Shown here piece by piece: positions 12,401 to 21,546 of a DNA stretch of 64,000 nt. Origin of the DNA: Megalonaias nervosa (Eukaryota > Mollusca > Bivalvia > Unionida > Unionidae); the NCBI GenBank assembly GCA_016617855.1, contig JAECUM010012947.1, forward strand, positions 45,847 to 109,846, written 5' to 3'. The notes beneath the pieces are model-generated. The model was not told where the DNA came from. It saw only the letters and a list, made by a program, of their open reading frames with translations, and ran no database searches. How positions within the stretch are numbered: position 1 is the first letter of the stretch; each line of letters opens with the position of its first letter. A program made the position numbers and the translations under genes.

Positions 12401-12914
12401 TGACAGTTTCATCGGCGCAAGATCATCAGCGCTAGGTTTATTATTCAGCTGATATAACACATAAACAACTGCAGTCACAGGATACACTCGTTCGTAATAT
12501 GGTTTGTCAATACCGGTTAGCGTACCCGATTTGGAATTTTTATTCAACGTAACGATGCTACTTCCAACGGTCACGCGGACAGGATCACGTTTGTCACTAA
12601 TAATCCAAACGTCGTCGTCTGTCTGCACAATAAATTTTATCTGAATAAAATATCGCTGATCATCGAGGTAGTTGATGATGTTTCTTGCTCGCTCGTCATT
12701 CATTCTACCATCAATATTATTCATGATTCTGAATGTTGACCACGTATGAACTGCACCATCGTCGTGAAATTCCTTCTTGGCTTCGTTGATACGATTAATT
12801 ATATCCTTGTTCGTCATCTTGCATCGAAAAACTAAATTTTGGTTTTGACAGTTTGTCAAGATCAAATCTAGCTCTAGAAGGCTTAATTGCAAATAATCTC
12901 GTGAATTCCTCCAT
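9484..12914 (-). pseudogene. Family B DNA polymerase continuing into SF1 helicase and HNH-like nuclease motif, broken
   Basis: The likely start is the ATG ending at 12914. The polymerase runs through 12892-11098 (MTNKDIINRINEAKKEF..., VISVVMVACYPGSF near motif A, KFTQGGAYDHKRTC), then RVATDSFYINKK as motif C at about 10900-10950. In the same frame follows DGCGGSGKTTRVIEL (Walker A), KIIIWDEICTV (Walker B), a motif III-like CGDHGQ in another frame, and IHSSQG with YLAVSRVRR (motifs V/VI) at about 9850-9960. The C-terminus has two CxxC pairs around QFTVDRINS...GHTRENVML, an HNH-nuclease pattern, ending at 9484. Breaks include frameshifts (about 12850, 12120-12300, 10420-10480) and stops at 11818, 11098, about 9934 and about 9631. 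It would replicate the element; fusion rather than adjacency is inferred from the shared frame. Confidence 0.8.
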
Positions 12915-12995
12915 ATTATAATTAAAGCAAATATGTGTTTAATTAAACTTTAATTATCTATATAATGAATCAAGCAAACAAAATGTAATTGGTTA

Positions 12996-13214
12996 ATGAT
13001 AGGATTTACAACACCGTGTAACCGCGCATGCGTAAACGAATTCTGTGGCTATCATATGCAAAGTTTTCGGCGTGGAAGTCTAGGACCAAAACCGTGTTTA
13101 CGATGCGGTGTTGGAATCAGAGGAGAAACACTGTTATGTGTGCAATGTGGTGGTAAAAGATACAGAGAGCTGAAACGATATTATGATAAAAAAAAAATAT
13201 CGAGTCTCCTATAA
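12996..13214 (+). CDS. Small cysteine-rich zinc-binding protein of the Polinton
   Basis: An intact 72-codon frame. An N-terminal CNRACVNEFCGYH cluster (three Cys, one His) is followed by two CxxC pairs, PCLRCG and LLCVQCGGKRYRELKRYY, making a zinc ribbon. The C-terminal basic tail suggests nucleic-acid binding. It starts about 80 bp from the divergent polymerase gene, so the two may share control sequences. I do not know a function. It is one of the few undamaged frames in the element, though its shortness could explain that. Confidence 0.65.
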   Translation: MIGFTTPCNRACVNEFCGYHMQSFRRGSLGPKPCLRCGVGIRGETLLCVQCGGKRYRELKRYYDKKKISSLL

Positions 13215-13280
13215 AAACCGCCGAAGACTATCTCGCCAGGTTTTCAAAATAACAATTTAGACAAATAATATTAGTATATA

Positions 13281-13776
13281 AATGAAGCAAAATGAATTTG
13301 TAGCACATCCCATCATTAAAAATTACGAAGCGTCTCGAGATGGTGTAATTAGGAATTGTCGACTGAAAAAAAACAGTTGGTACTGTTGAAAATAGTGGTT
13401 ATCTCAGATTTACTGCCGGGGGAAAAATATATTACTCACATAGATTCGTGAAAACGGCCTTATGATCGATCATATTGATGGGAATCAAAAACAAAAATAA
13501 TTTATGTAACCTTCGAACTGTTACGCAAAGTCAGAATTGTAGAATTGGTGAGATGGGTATGTACAAAATGGTTGAGTTGAAAAGAGGGCTGTTAAATCTG
13601 TAAACGCAGAGACAGGCCAAGAAATAACATTTCAGTCAATAAACGCGGCTGCTAAATATTTTGATGTTATCCCGAGTTCGGTGCAACATGTCGTGGATAA
13701 TATAACTAAGTCTGCATTTTCAAAGAAATTCAAGCAAAGAATCAAGTTTAAATATCATACATATGAAGCGAGATAA
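13281..13776 (+). pseudogene. NUMOD4-HNH-NUMOD1 type homing endonuclease, broken
   Basis: It starts MKQNEFVAHPIIKNYEASRDGVIRN, a NUMOD4-like opening in which a peptide region follows 'I.NYE.S..G.IRN'. The sequence continues in shifted frames with SGYLRFTAGGKIYYSHRFV and DHIDGNQK..NLCNLRTVTQSQN (HNH core). It ends with a NUMOD1-like helix-turn-helix region (QEITFQSINAAAKYFDV) and a stop at 13776. The frame breaks at an A-run near 13365 and again near 13450-13490. Such enzymes nick DNA and spread themselves or a host segment, and they are common in phages and giant viruses. Its presence inside a Polinton suggests capture from another large DNA virus, which is inference. Confidence 0.75.
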
Positions 13777-13944
13777 CTCCGTCATCGCTGATAGAATAAT
13801 TAAGCAGTTGTCCCGCTTGTTACTGCGTGACGTGAACGCTCGTATAAAACAACTAAACGAAATAGCGATCCCTTTTTTGTGTCATCGTATTTCTTATCTG
13901 CTTCCTGTGTGTTACTTCGTCCATCATAATTTTATAAAATATTT
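13777..13944 (+). pseudogene. Relic related to the small acidic-tailed ORF at 15750
   Basis: The bases reading AACGCTCGTATAAAACAACT (about 13834) closely match the stretch at about 16077, and both translate to NARI(K/R)QLNEI. Either the 15750 gene was partly duplicated, or one copy was separated from the rest by later insertions. No complete frame remains. Confidence 0.45.
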
Positions 13945-14260
13945 CAGAAACTGAAATAAATCCACACTACAGTTTAAAATAATCGTGATTTTATTCAGTA
14001 TACTGGTCGTACTTAAGTTGCCTGCTTATTCAGCATTAGGAAACCTCAACAAATCCAGGTAGGTTATTTTTAGATCTTTCAGTTAGGTCAACATATGTTT
14101 CCAATACATGGCGGTATTTTATGTCCACGTTGTATTTAGTTAAAATTAAAATAAATCCACACTACAGTTTCGTGTGTGAAATCACACTGTATTTTATTCA
14201 GTTAAAATGTGTGTGAAATTAAAATAAATCCACATCAGTTGAAATGTATGCGAAATCTCA
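13945..14260. repeat. MITE-like repeat cluster inside the Polinton
   Basis: The motif AAATAAATCCACACTACAG occurs at about 13954 and 14149, with a shortened version near 14222. The segment also has AAATCCAGGTAGGTTATTTTTAGATCTTTCAG. The same two blocks occur in inverted order and orientation at 26417-26600, so this is a dispersed family that entered both the Polinton and the gypsy element. Confidence 0.65.
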
Positions 14261-14299
14261 CTGCAGTTCACGTAGTATATACATTATTAGTAATTTCCG

Positions 14300-14500
14300 A
14301 ACATCGTATTTGTAAGAATGGGACTGTGATACAGTGTTAAGAACGTTGGATTCTGATACTGAGGCCTGTGGTTCGATTCCCACGGCAGACACATTGTCGA
14401 TGGGGAGGTACGATGCAGATTTTTCTAAATGATGGGGGGGTTGGGTTCCGTGCCCCAAAAGATTAATGTACACCTCTCATCACGTTAAACAACGTGGTGG
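14300..14500 (+). repeat. tRNA-derived SINE (second family)
   Basis: An A-box-like GTGTTAAGAACGTTGGA is followed by the B-box GGTTCGATTCCC at about 14372. A body ends in ATGTACACCTCTCATCACGTTAAACAACG. The head does not fold as a functional tRNA, and the layout is typical of a SINE inserted in the Polinton. Confidence 0.65.
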
Positions 14501-14850
14501 GTGCTGTTTTGCACTCGCCCCGGGGTTTGATTTGGAGGATATGTACATTAAATCTAAATGCGTTTTCGCCGGGGAAAATTGGAATCCCCTCAAAAATAAA
14601 CAGCAGGGTGATGAAAGTTCGTAACCTTGTGACCTCACTAAAGGGGATATACCCAAAAAGGACATTCAGAAAGAATGTTCGCCGGACAAAAATAGCCTCA
14701 AAAGGTGCCTGTGGGCCATAAGAAAGGCCTTAACCAATGAATAGTGCCTGTAGGCCATTAAAAAAGGCCTTAACGAATAAAGAGTGCCATAAGAAAGGCA
14801 TCAATGGAGGACTCTTAGGCTTTACTGGTGATGAAGGGACCCCGTGGTAG
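14501..14850. repeat. Hairpin-rich non-coding segment
   Basis: It contains repeated small hairpins of the form GTGCCTGTGGGCCATAAGAAAGGCC near 14705, 14747 and 14786, each reading AGTGCC...GGCC...GGCC. It may be the 3' part of the SINE or a separate repeat; no gene seen. Confidence 0.4.
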
Positions 14851-15009
14851 ACCGATTAAAATACTGTTTATTTTTTGTTTATTTTGTTTTTTATTATTAT
14901 ATTAATTCTGGTTAAGAAATATTTTTTATTTTTATATTAATTCTGATTCAGAAATATTTTTTATTTTTATTATTCAGAAATATTTTTTATTTTTATTTTA
15001 TTTTATTTT

Positions 15010-15640
15010 TATTTTTATATTTAAATCAGAGAAATTTGTTTGAATTTCTTGATTTAATCGTGTAAATACCCCATCAGATTTTTTTAAATTTGTTCGAATT
15101 CCTCATTTTCAATCGTGCAAACACCCCATCAGATTTTAAGAAATTTGCTCGATTTTCTCAATCTTTTCATGTCAGATTTATGAAATTCAATCAAAATTTG
15201 TCGGAATTTATCAGTTTTATAAACATATTTCATAAATTTTTTTTTATTATATAAACTGAATTCCAACAAAATTGTTAAGATTTCTCAGTTTAATCGTGCA
15301 AACACCCCATCAAATCATCGAAATTTGTTCGAATTCCCCATTTTCATTCGTGCAAACACCCCATCAGATTGTAAGAAATTTGTTCGATTTTCTCGTTTTC
15401 GTTGGGTCAAAACCCCAGCACATTTATGAAATTTTCTCAGATTTGTCTGATTTTTTCAATTTTATAAAAATATTTCATAAAATATTTCATATTATAAAAC
15501 TAAATTTCAATGAAAGTGTTAGAAATTCTCAGTTTAATCGTGCAAACACCCAATCAGATTTTGAGAAATTTGTTCGATTTTCTCGTTTTCGTTGGGTCAA
15601 AACCCCATCGGATTTGTGAAATTTATTCAGATTTCTCAGA
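15010..15640. repeat. Tandem repeat with higher-order structure
   Basis: Subunits of about 53-57 bp containing ATCGTGCAAACACCCCATCAGAT alternate with GTTGGGTCAAAACCCCA variants. Groups recur about every 235-245 bp (15055, 15290, 15535). The flanks are T-rich with TATTAATTCTGATTCAGAAATATTTTT repeats. The open frames read through it as repeats. Confidence 0.75.
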
Positions 15641-15749
15641 ATTTTACAGATTCAGAAATATTTTTATTATTATATTAATTCTGATTCAGAAATATTTTTA
15701 TTTTTATTATTCAGAATTATTTTTATTTTAAATAAATATTTATCATATA

Positions 15750-16255
15750 ATGAATCAAGAAAATATTAATGCTGTTATTGTTGCCATTAAGCAATTACAA
15801 CATGACGGTATAAAAATTTCTGATGAACTTAATCCTGAAAAAATTATGTGCGATTTTGAATCATTACAATTTCGAAAATTCTAGAACAGATATACGCTAC
15901 CATCCGATTACAGATTTGTAAAGATTATTCAGCAGGCAATATTGCAGTCTTTGGCGTCAGTTACAGATGATCAGGTAAAATTATTTGTTCCTCTTGCAAG
16001 CTCAATCGAAAACATTACGTCAAAATTATCTCACGAATACGAAACAAAAAAAAAAATAAAAAAAAAAATGAGTAAATGCTCGTATAAGACAACTGAACGA
16101 GATTATAACAGCGAGTAAAGCCGCGGAAGAGTTACTTGCAAAGGATAGCGACGAGTGTTATTCGTCCCACAGTGAAAGTGAAAATGAAAGTGGCGACGAC
16201 GAAACTTACTTATTTACTCAGAATCAGATAATAATAATTTTTTATTCTGATAATA
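15750..16255 (+). pseudogene. Small Polinton ORF with acidic serine-rich tail, broken
   Basis: It starts MNQENINAVIVAIKQLQHD and reads to a TAG at about 15881. It continues in the same frame with YTLPSDYRFVKIIQQAILQS, then shifts in an A-rich run near 16050 into NARIRQLNEIITASKAAEELL and an acidic SESENESGDDET tail. Helix-rich with a charged end; I do not recognise the family. One stop and one frameshift make it inactive. Confidence 0.5.
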
Positions 16256-16395
16256 GCAAAAAAAAAATATTCTACTCAGAATCAGATTATTTATTTTTTA
16301 TCCTGATAATATTTTTTTTTTGTTCCACGAAAGCGAGATCTACGATGACGTTCTACGAACGTTAGATCTATGATCTCAAGATCTACGATGACGTT

Positions 16396-16896
16396 CTATG
16401 AACGTCCATACAGATTTACGATTATATCTTCTTTGCGTAAATCCAAAAGGTGACCTTGCTGATCAGTAAGCTTAAAATTTATCCTTGATAACAGTGGATT
16501 ATGCACACGCAAATAAACAACGTTGATTGGTTCTAATACAATTAAATACCCTGGGGGGACTTGAGGGGTAAATGTGAATAAAATGTATCCTTGCTGGGCT
16601 TGAATAGATTTTTGTAAGTCTACTTGATAACTTCCATCGATGGCGTCACATACAAGATTGACTGCGATCGTTGGTGTTATATTTACAATTCCCGGAGAAA
16701 CATGTCTGCCACCCCCGTACGGATCGTTGTTGTATCGTAGAATTGTTGGTGGTGGAGCTACTTTTCTCCATGCCTCCATAACTTTTGGAAAGTTTTCATT
16801 GATTATGCTGCCAATTTCCTGTCCTGTCTCGATCTGAAGATCGGGTAAGGTTAAATATTCATCGTCTAATCTGATTGCTTTTCCGTAATGATCCAA
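16396..16896 (-). CDS. Polinton structural-type protein, 166 aa
   Basis: An uninterrupted frame. It opens MDHYGKAIRLDDEYLTL and ends with a beta-rich segment SRINFKLTDQQGHLLDLRKE followed by alternating hydrophobic residues. Strands with KL.D..G...DL endings recur in Polinton late proteins that are probably virion components. It is the last gene of the minus-strand late block, 36 bp after the 247-aa gene. No catalytic motif. Virion role is inference from position. Confidence 0.6.
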   Translation of the reverse strand: MDHYGKAIRLDDEYLTLPDLQIETGQEIGSIINENFPKVMEAWRKVAPPPTILRYNNDPYGGGRHVSPGIVNITPTIAVNLVCDAIDGSYQVDLQKSIQAQQGYILFTFTPQVPPGYLIVLEPINVVYLRVHNPLLSRINFKLTDQQGHLLDLRKEDIIVNLYGRS

Positions 16897-16932
16897 ATAC
16901 AGATCTCGTAATTCATCATCGGCTTTTATGTT

Positions 16933-17676
16933 TTAAAGAATAATTTTGTTAACATATATTAGGTCTGAATGTACCTGTCTCAGATGCTGAATATTTTCAA
17001 TAATTTGTTGTTTTATATCATCGCTGTAATGTTGTATTATACTGGAAAACAAATTTTTTATGTTGATGTGTGTTCGAGTGTATTCTGACCCGATTTCGTC
17101 AGCGTATGATTTAATAAATGATGTATTGACAATTTTTTTCTGTATTTCTTCAAGTTTAAATAAATAAATCCTTAAATCAGGAATCTTTTCATTTTCGATG
17201 ATGAAATAAGCTCTATCAAGCGGATACCATAAACGACCTCGTCGATATTCCGGAAGATTTATAAATATTCGTTTTGTTGTGAGAAACTCCTCTCGGCGTG
17301 GTTCTGGAGGTCCTTGATAAACCGATGCAACTTCAGGCCATCCAAGTACAGATCTGATCGAACTTTGATAAACATCAACCGAGTAATCCGGTGAAAGAAT
17401 TTCTATCGCGGACGACAACGTTGGTTCGTGAACAGTGATAGCTATCTTGGATTCTTTTCCGGTGATAGATTTAATTCTGCGCTGGAATTCTTCATTGATT
17501 TCATCGATTACGCCATTTCCAGCGATGATCGTAGATGCCGAATAAAGAACTACGTCGATGACAACTGCGCGTCTGCGATATTTTTTTACTTGTGCGTCGT
17601 ATTCATCAATGATTTTTTTCAGTTTGGTTTGACACTCACATACTTGACTGTATCTGTGTTGGTTAGCGTCGATCAT
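16933..17676 (-). CDS. Polinton late protein, 247 aa, helical with central beta motif
   Basis: An intact frame starting MIDANQHRYSQVCECQTKLK. A charged helical N-terminus precedes HEPTLSSAIEILSPDYSVDV and SIRSVLGW, a pattern I associate with Polinton virion proteins. A C-terminal helical stretch (SSIIQHYSDDIKQQIIENIQ) looks like a coiled coil. It lies between the fibre-like gene and the 166-aa gene in the same direction. Function unknown; the intact frame contrasts with the broken replication genes. Confidence 0.6.
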   Translation of the reverse strand: MIDANQHRYSQVCECQTKLKKIIDEYDAQVKKYRRRAVVIDVVLYSASTIIAGNGVIDEINEEFQRRIKSITGKESKIAITVHEPTLSSAIEILSPDYSVDVYQSSIRSVLGWPEVASVYQGPPEPRREEFLTTKRIFINLPEYRRGRLWYPLDRAYFIIENEKIPDLRIYLFKLEEIQKKIVNTSFIKSYADEIGSEYTRTHINIKNLFSSIIQHYSDDIKQQIIENIQHLRQVHSDLIYVNKIIL

Positions 17677-17700
17677 TATTATTAAGTAGAATCTGAAGTA

Positions 17701-18703
17701 TTAAGTAATCAGTTGAGGTGTTTCAGCGACAAATTCAACACACCACCAGTAAGACGCTGCGGTTAATTTTTTTATCAGATGGTTCCAGTATAAACGTTTC
17801 TTCGGTATCTTTATTTAACATTATAGACTCAGTTCCAGAAAAATTATCGGTTGAATGACGCCATGGAAATGTAGTAAATATCCTAAATTTTGCAGAGCTG
17901 AACACGGACAGTCTGTAAACACCAGTTACTTCCGCGGTATGTTTGATAGTGTTATCGCTCAGTGTCCACGTTGATGATCCTGATGATACTGTGTATACTA
18001 TGTTGTTAATCTGCTGGTGAGGAATTTTAATCAGATTAGTTTTTTGAACGATATTAGGAATTCCACTGACAATATCGTTGAGTTTCGTGTTAACGTCGGC
18101 GAGTTTTATGTCAACGGTTGGTGGAGTTCCAAAAATTCATTAGTGGTTCTGTTTATGTTTCTGCGAAAATTTAGAAACAGTTGTACGTGATTAGAAAAAT
18201 CAGTTTTGAGTGTGGTCATTCCGTCATTGATCGTCGACAACGAAGTTGTCATCGGAATGTTGTTATCGTCGACGTATTTTTTTTTTTTTTTTGTTGCAGC
18301 GTCGAGATTATCTGTTGGTTCTCCAACGTTGGTAATTTTATTGTTATTCATGTTAAGAATGCCGGTCATCATATCACCGGTTTTTAATAATCGTTCACCT
18401 ATACTATTTCGGATCGACGACAGAGTAACAACACTAGGGACAAGCTTTCCTTCCCGGTCATACACGGCAACGATACTTTCTCGTGCTGCTCTGTTACGAA
18501 CAATAATATCGTTGACTGAAATATTACTCGTTTTAAATTTTCCATCACGGTTTTGAAATACTACAAGTTCACCATGATCAACGTCGGCAAGATTAAGCAG
18601 GTCAGATATTTTGTCGCTGATCTGTTTTGTTACTTGTTTCAGTAAGTCTTCACCTTGTTTTTTTGTTTTTAGTTTTAGCTGATCTTCCGTAAATATCTAC
18701 CAT
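17701..18703 (-). pseudogene. Fibre-like protein with phage tail-fibre motif, broken
   Basis: It starts MVDIYGRSAKTKNK at 18703 and shifts frame in an A-run near 18655-18665 into a helical region (KQVTKQISDKISDLLNLADV). Then comes MYDREGKLVPSVVTL and KTGDMMTGILNMNNNKITNV with DNLDAATKKKKKYVDDN. That 'MTG.LNM.NNKI..(V/L)..P...DAATKKYVD' layout is known from bacteriophage tail fibres. A poly-lysine stretch comes from an A-run. A second shift near 18120 separates a beta-rich C-terminal part (VTGVYRLSVFSSAKFRIF) ending near 17701. Likely a receptor-binding fibre of the virion; this is inference from the motif. Confidence 0.7.
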
Positions 18704-18727
18704 TATACAATACAATATAATAGTTGT

Positions 18728-19150
18728 TTAAAACGAACGATGCTGGTTAACGGTGTACTCGTGCACAACTTTATGAGGTGGTGCTGACGATGATGAAATC
18801 GCGTCAAGTACAGCAAGTGCTTTTCTGCCACATATTGGTGGGTCGGTTATTTTTTGTGTTGGTAACGTTGAATACCAGACTGGAATATTTTCATCGCTGC
18901 TCACGTATTTTAAAAATTCTTTTGGTGGTGCTAACCCGTACGAATCAAAATAAACAATTCCACGTGGATCAATCGCGTATGCAACCCAATGTGTACCTGT
19001 GCTGGTGGATTTGTCGAGGTTAATATTACCAGTTTCAATGCGGTTTGGTTTACGCGCTAATTGATCACGCATAAAAACACCTCTGAAATTTTTTATGTTT
19101 AGCTGGGCAGCAGCATCAAGTAAATCAAAATTAGACATTGGAAGAACCAA
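18728..19150 (-). CDS. Adenain/Ulp1-type maturation cysteine protease
   Basis: A 140-codon frame; an internal Met (MSNFDLLDAAA) at 19138 may be the true start. The His of GTHWVAYAID and the acidic partner in YFDSYGLAPPKEF are present. The nucleophile region reads TQKITDPPICGRKAL, with the Cys in place. The C-terminal part after it is short and ends in VNQHRSF, so a terminal frameshift is possible. In adenoviruses and Polintons this enzyme cleaves capsid and core precursors during virion maturation. It sits between the core-like and fibre-like genes. Confidence 0.85.
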   Translation of the reverse strand: MVLPMSNFDLLDAAAQLNIKNFRGVFMRDQLARKPNRIETGNINLDKSTSTGTHWVAYAIDPRGIVYFDSYGLAPPKEFLKYVSSDENIPVWYSTLPTQKITDPPICGRKALAVLDAISSSSAPPHKVVHEYTVNQHRSF

Positions 19151-19224
19151 CGAGGTATCCTTCCTGGTAATCTTAGATCTCGACCGTGCCCGGGTATGTT
19201 CCTGGTAATCTTAGACCTCGACCG

Positions 19225-19656
19225 TTACCGGGTTTCGTTCCTGGTAATCTCAGACCCTTTCCCTTTTTTTTTAGATCTTTTTAAACCTTTCCCTGTAGCT
19301 CTTTTTAATGCCATTCCAGCAGCGGTTCCAACAGCACCTAACGCAGCAGCTTTTGCAACAGATGGGGCTGCAGCGGCTATTAACGTGGGTATAGCTGCGA
19401 GAAGTGGAAATATTCCACCGGTTTTAACAGCATTGCTAATAGCACTCGCTGAAAGATTAAGTCGTAATCCGGTTTTTGATTTTTTAGCGTCGTTGAAGTG
19501 CTTTAATTGACGTTCTGTCAGCGATAGTTTATTCGGACCACCTGATATTTGTCCTTGTTTTAACGATATTGTTGTTCCAAAGTTATCTTTGGACGCTGAT
19601 TGTAGTTTTTTAATCTGACCAGGAGTCAGACTGACACTAAGATTATGATATGACAT
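19225..19656 (-). CDS. Polinton minor virion protein with hydrophobic segment
   Basis: Starts MSYHNLSVSLTPGQIKKLQS. A middle block LSLTERQLKHFNDAKKSKTG is followed by an alanine-rich hydrophobic segment (FPLLAAIPTLIAAAAPSVAK) and a basic tail. The layout is typical of a Polinton late protein compared with adenovirus core or membrane-active proteins. The C-terminus runs into a ~44-bp tandem repeat (19160-19260, CCTGGTAATCT...) that encodes GLRLPGT-like repeats in the next frame, so a frameshift may have changed the end. Confidence 0.65.
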   Translation of the reverse strand: MSYHNLSVSLTPGQIKKLQSASKDNFGTTISLKQGQISGGPNKLSLTERQLKHFNDAKKSKTGLRLNLSASAISNAVKTGGIFPLLAAIPTLIAAAAPSVAKAAALGAVGTAAGMALKRATGKGLKRSKKKGKGSEITRNETR

Positions 19657-19689
19657 TTATAATAATATTTTGATTTTTAAATTAACAAT

Positions 19690-21056
19690 TACATGTTTTC
19701 GACTGGGGCATCAACGATTCTCATGTGACCACCAACACCTTCAAGTAACATTGTTTTATCGGACAATATAACCGCGATTGATCTGTAATAGCTTCTCGGT
19801 TTACGCATCTCGAAAGTGTATGTCAATGACGGATTGTCTGAATAAATCTAAATGTTCCAGTGAAAAGTAGTAGATTGGATAAAATGTTGTAAAATCTAGT
19901 TGTGATATTTGTAGACCAGAATCGACATTTTGATCGCGTCCCATAATGTCATCAAACGATGATATGCACGTGCAACATGATTTTGATCGAAATTCAATAA
20001 TATATCCTCTGAAGGTTCCTCATGTCCATTTATCCACAGCGAAACTTCTGTGACGCCAAGCTGGTCAAATATCATTGTACTATTTGTTTGTGAATTTACT
20101 CTTGCAGCATCTTGGAGCGCAATAAATATATGTCGCGGTGCAGAAACACCTTGCTGTGATACTATCGGCCACGTGAATAACCCATTAATTGTACTTTGAA
20201 CACTGTCTGTAGTCATCGTTAACCATGATAATGTCGATTTACCGCCTTGATTCATAAAGGAGAGTAAACGTTCTTCTTCAGGTATCGTTGGAGTTATTAC
20301 TGGCATCCATAATGAAAGTTTTGTTAGTATTACTTTACCTGCATTACCAACAGGTCGCCATATTGCATCATCGTTTGTGGCTTTTCGTACGAGTACAACT
20401 GAATGTTTGGCTCCAAAAATAACCTTTCTGACATGTCTACAAAATCCAAAGATATGTGACAGTGGTATTACACATGAAAATCTTCTACTTCCACCTTGCA
20501 ACATTGCTCGACGTGCTGTAAATCCTAGATTAAAATTTGGATTATCACCATGAACCACAGGAGCTACATCTGCGTCAGCGTTGCCTGCATTGTTTCTTGG
20601 TCGTCTTATATCATACCTTCCGTAGTTGGGATGGTTAGAGGTGTCCTTGACAAACATCATTGATGGACCAGCTGATCTTGAATAATCGTCGCTGTATCTT
20701 GCAAGACCCAATATCGTTGTGGCAACGTCAACGTCCTTCTGAATTGATTCAATGTGCCTTCTGTCGATGATTTTTGTAGCACTATCGAACAATGTCATAA
20801 TGCCATTATTAACAAAACCAACACTATCATTGGCTCCATATTCAGTATTATCTGTTTTTAAGATCTCACCCTCTACCTCAATAAATGCTTCAGCGGGTAA
20901 GAAATATCTGCTTGTATCCTGAACTTGTAATTCGATTCTTTCACGCTGATTTGGCTGTCGTGCATCATAAGAATAGTATTGATAATCACGCACAGACTCA
21001 TCTTTGAGAACTGGTGCATCCATGTCAAATGCGGGATCGGATATACGTTTAAACAT
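19690..21056 (-). pseudogene. Double jelly-roll major capsid protein, C-terminus broken
   Basis: A long intact frame of 386 codons starts MFKRISDPAFDMDAPVLKDE. Features typical of Polinton capsid proteins are present in order: YFLPAEAFIEVEGEI, GFVNNGIMTLFDSATKIIDR, NLGFTARRAMLQ, RFSCVIPLSHIFGFCR, KHSVVLVRKATNDDAIWR. A frameshift near 19920 cuts the frame. The C-terminal part (DSGLQISQLDFTTFYPIYYF) continues in another frame to a TAA, and a final piece (AVILSDKTMLLEG) lies in yet another frame near 19690. It would form the hexon-like capsomers. Identification rests on recognised family pattern. Confidence 0.82.
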
Positions 21057-21064
21057 CTTTATTA

Positions 21065-21520
21065 TTATCGTGTTCGTCTAACACGAAGACTTCTTCCAAC
21101 TATTAAACTTGCGGTTATATTTTTTTTTTTCTTTTCTGATAGTGGTACACAAGCCAACTCTGCTAGTTTCTGATTTGCAGCTTGATTTATTATTTTACTA
21201 ACATTTGCAGGCATATCCGTAGTGCTGGGTAATTTTACTGGTTGAGGCTTTCGTCGTATTAATCGTGCTAATCTTTCTTTGATTGCGGAGAATGCTTTAC
21301 TGGCAACATCGCCAACAGCACCAATACCTTTATCACGAATAACATCAATAGCTTTCATGCCTAATTGTTTTGCAATCGGTATTGCCTTTGGAGCTAACCT
21401 TACAAATAGACCCTGAACAACATCACCAAGTCCATCGCCGTAGAACGCTTTATAGGTTGGTAATCGCGAATTTATCACCCTGACCATAGTCGGTCCACGC
21501 TGAGCATTATGTATAATCAT
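21065..21520 (-). CDS. Core/pX-pVI-like basic virion protein
   Basis: A 151-codon frame, MIIHNAQRGPTMVRVINSRL..., ending eight bases before the capsid gene start. It has a glycine-rich amphipathic segment (FYGDGLGDVVQGLFVRLAPK) followed by basic helices (KERLARLIRRKPQP), a layout like adenovirus-type pVI or pX proteins. The end has a poly-lysine run from an A-tract and a basic tail, so the true C-terminus may be shifted. Probably internal virion DNA-binding or membrane-lytic; inference. Confidence 0.62.
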   Translation of the reverse strand: MIIHNAQRGPTMVRVINSRLPTYKAFYGDGLGDVVQGLFVRLAPKAIPIAKQLGMKAIDVIRDKGIGAVGDVASKAFSAIKERLARLIRRKPQPVKLPSTTDMPANVSKIINQAANQKLAELACVPLSEKKKKNITASLIVGRSLRVRRTR

Positions 21521-21546
21521 TTTATTATAGTTATTATATCTACTGT

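Noticed and set aside
14320..14390. tRNA-like region in the Polinton
   Set aside because: The A-box is damaged and a SINE tail follows; not a functional tRNA.
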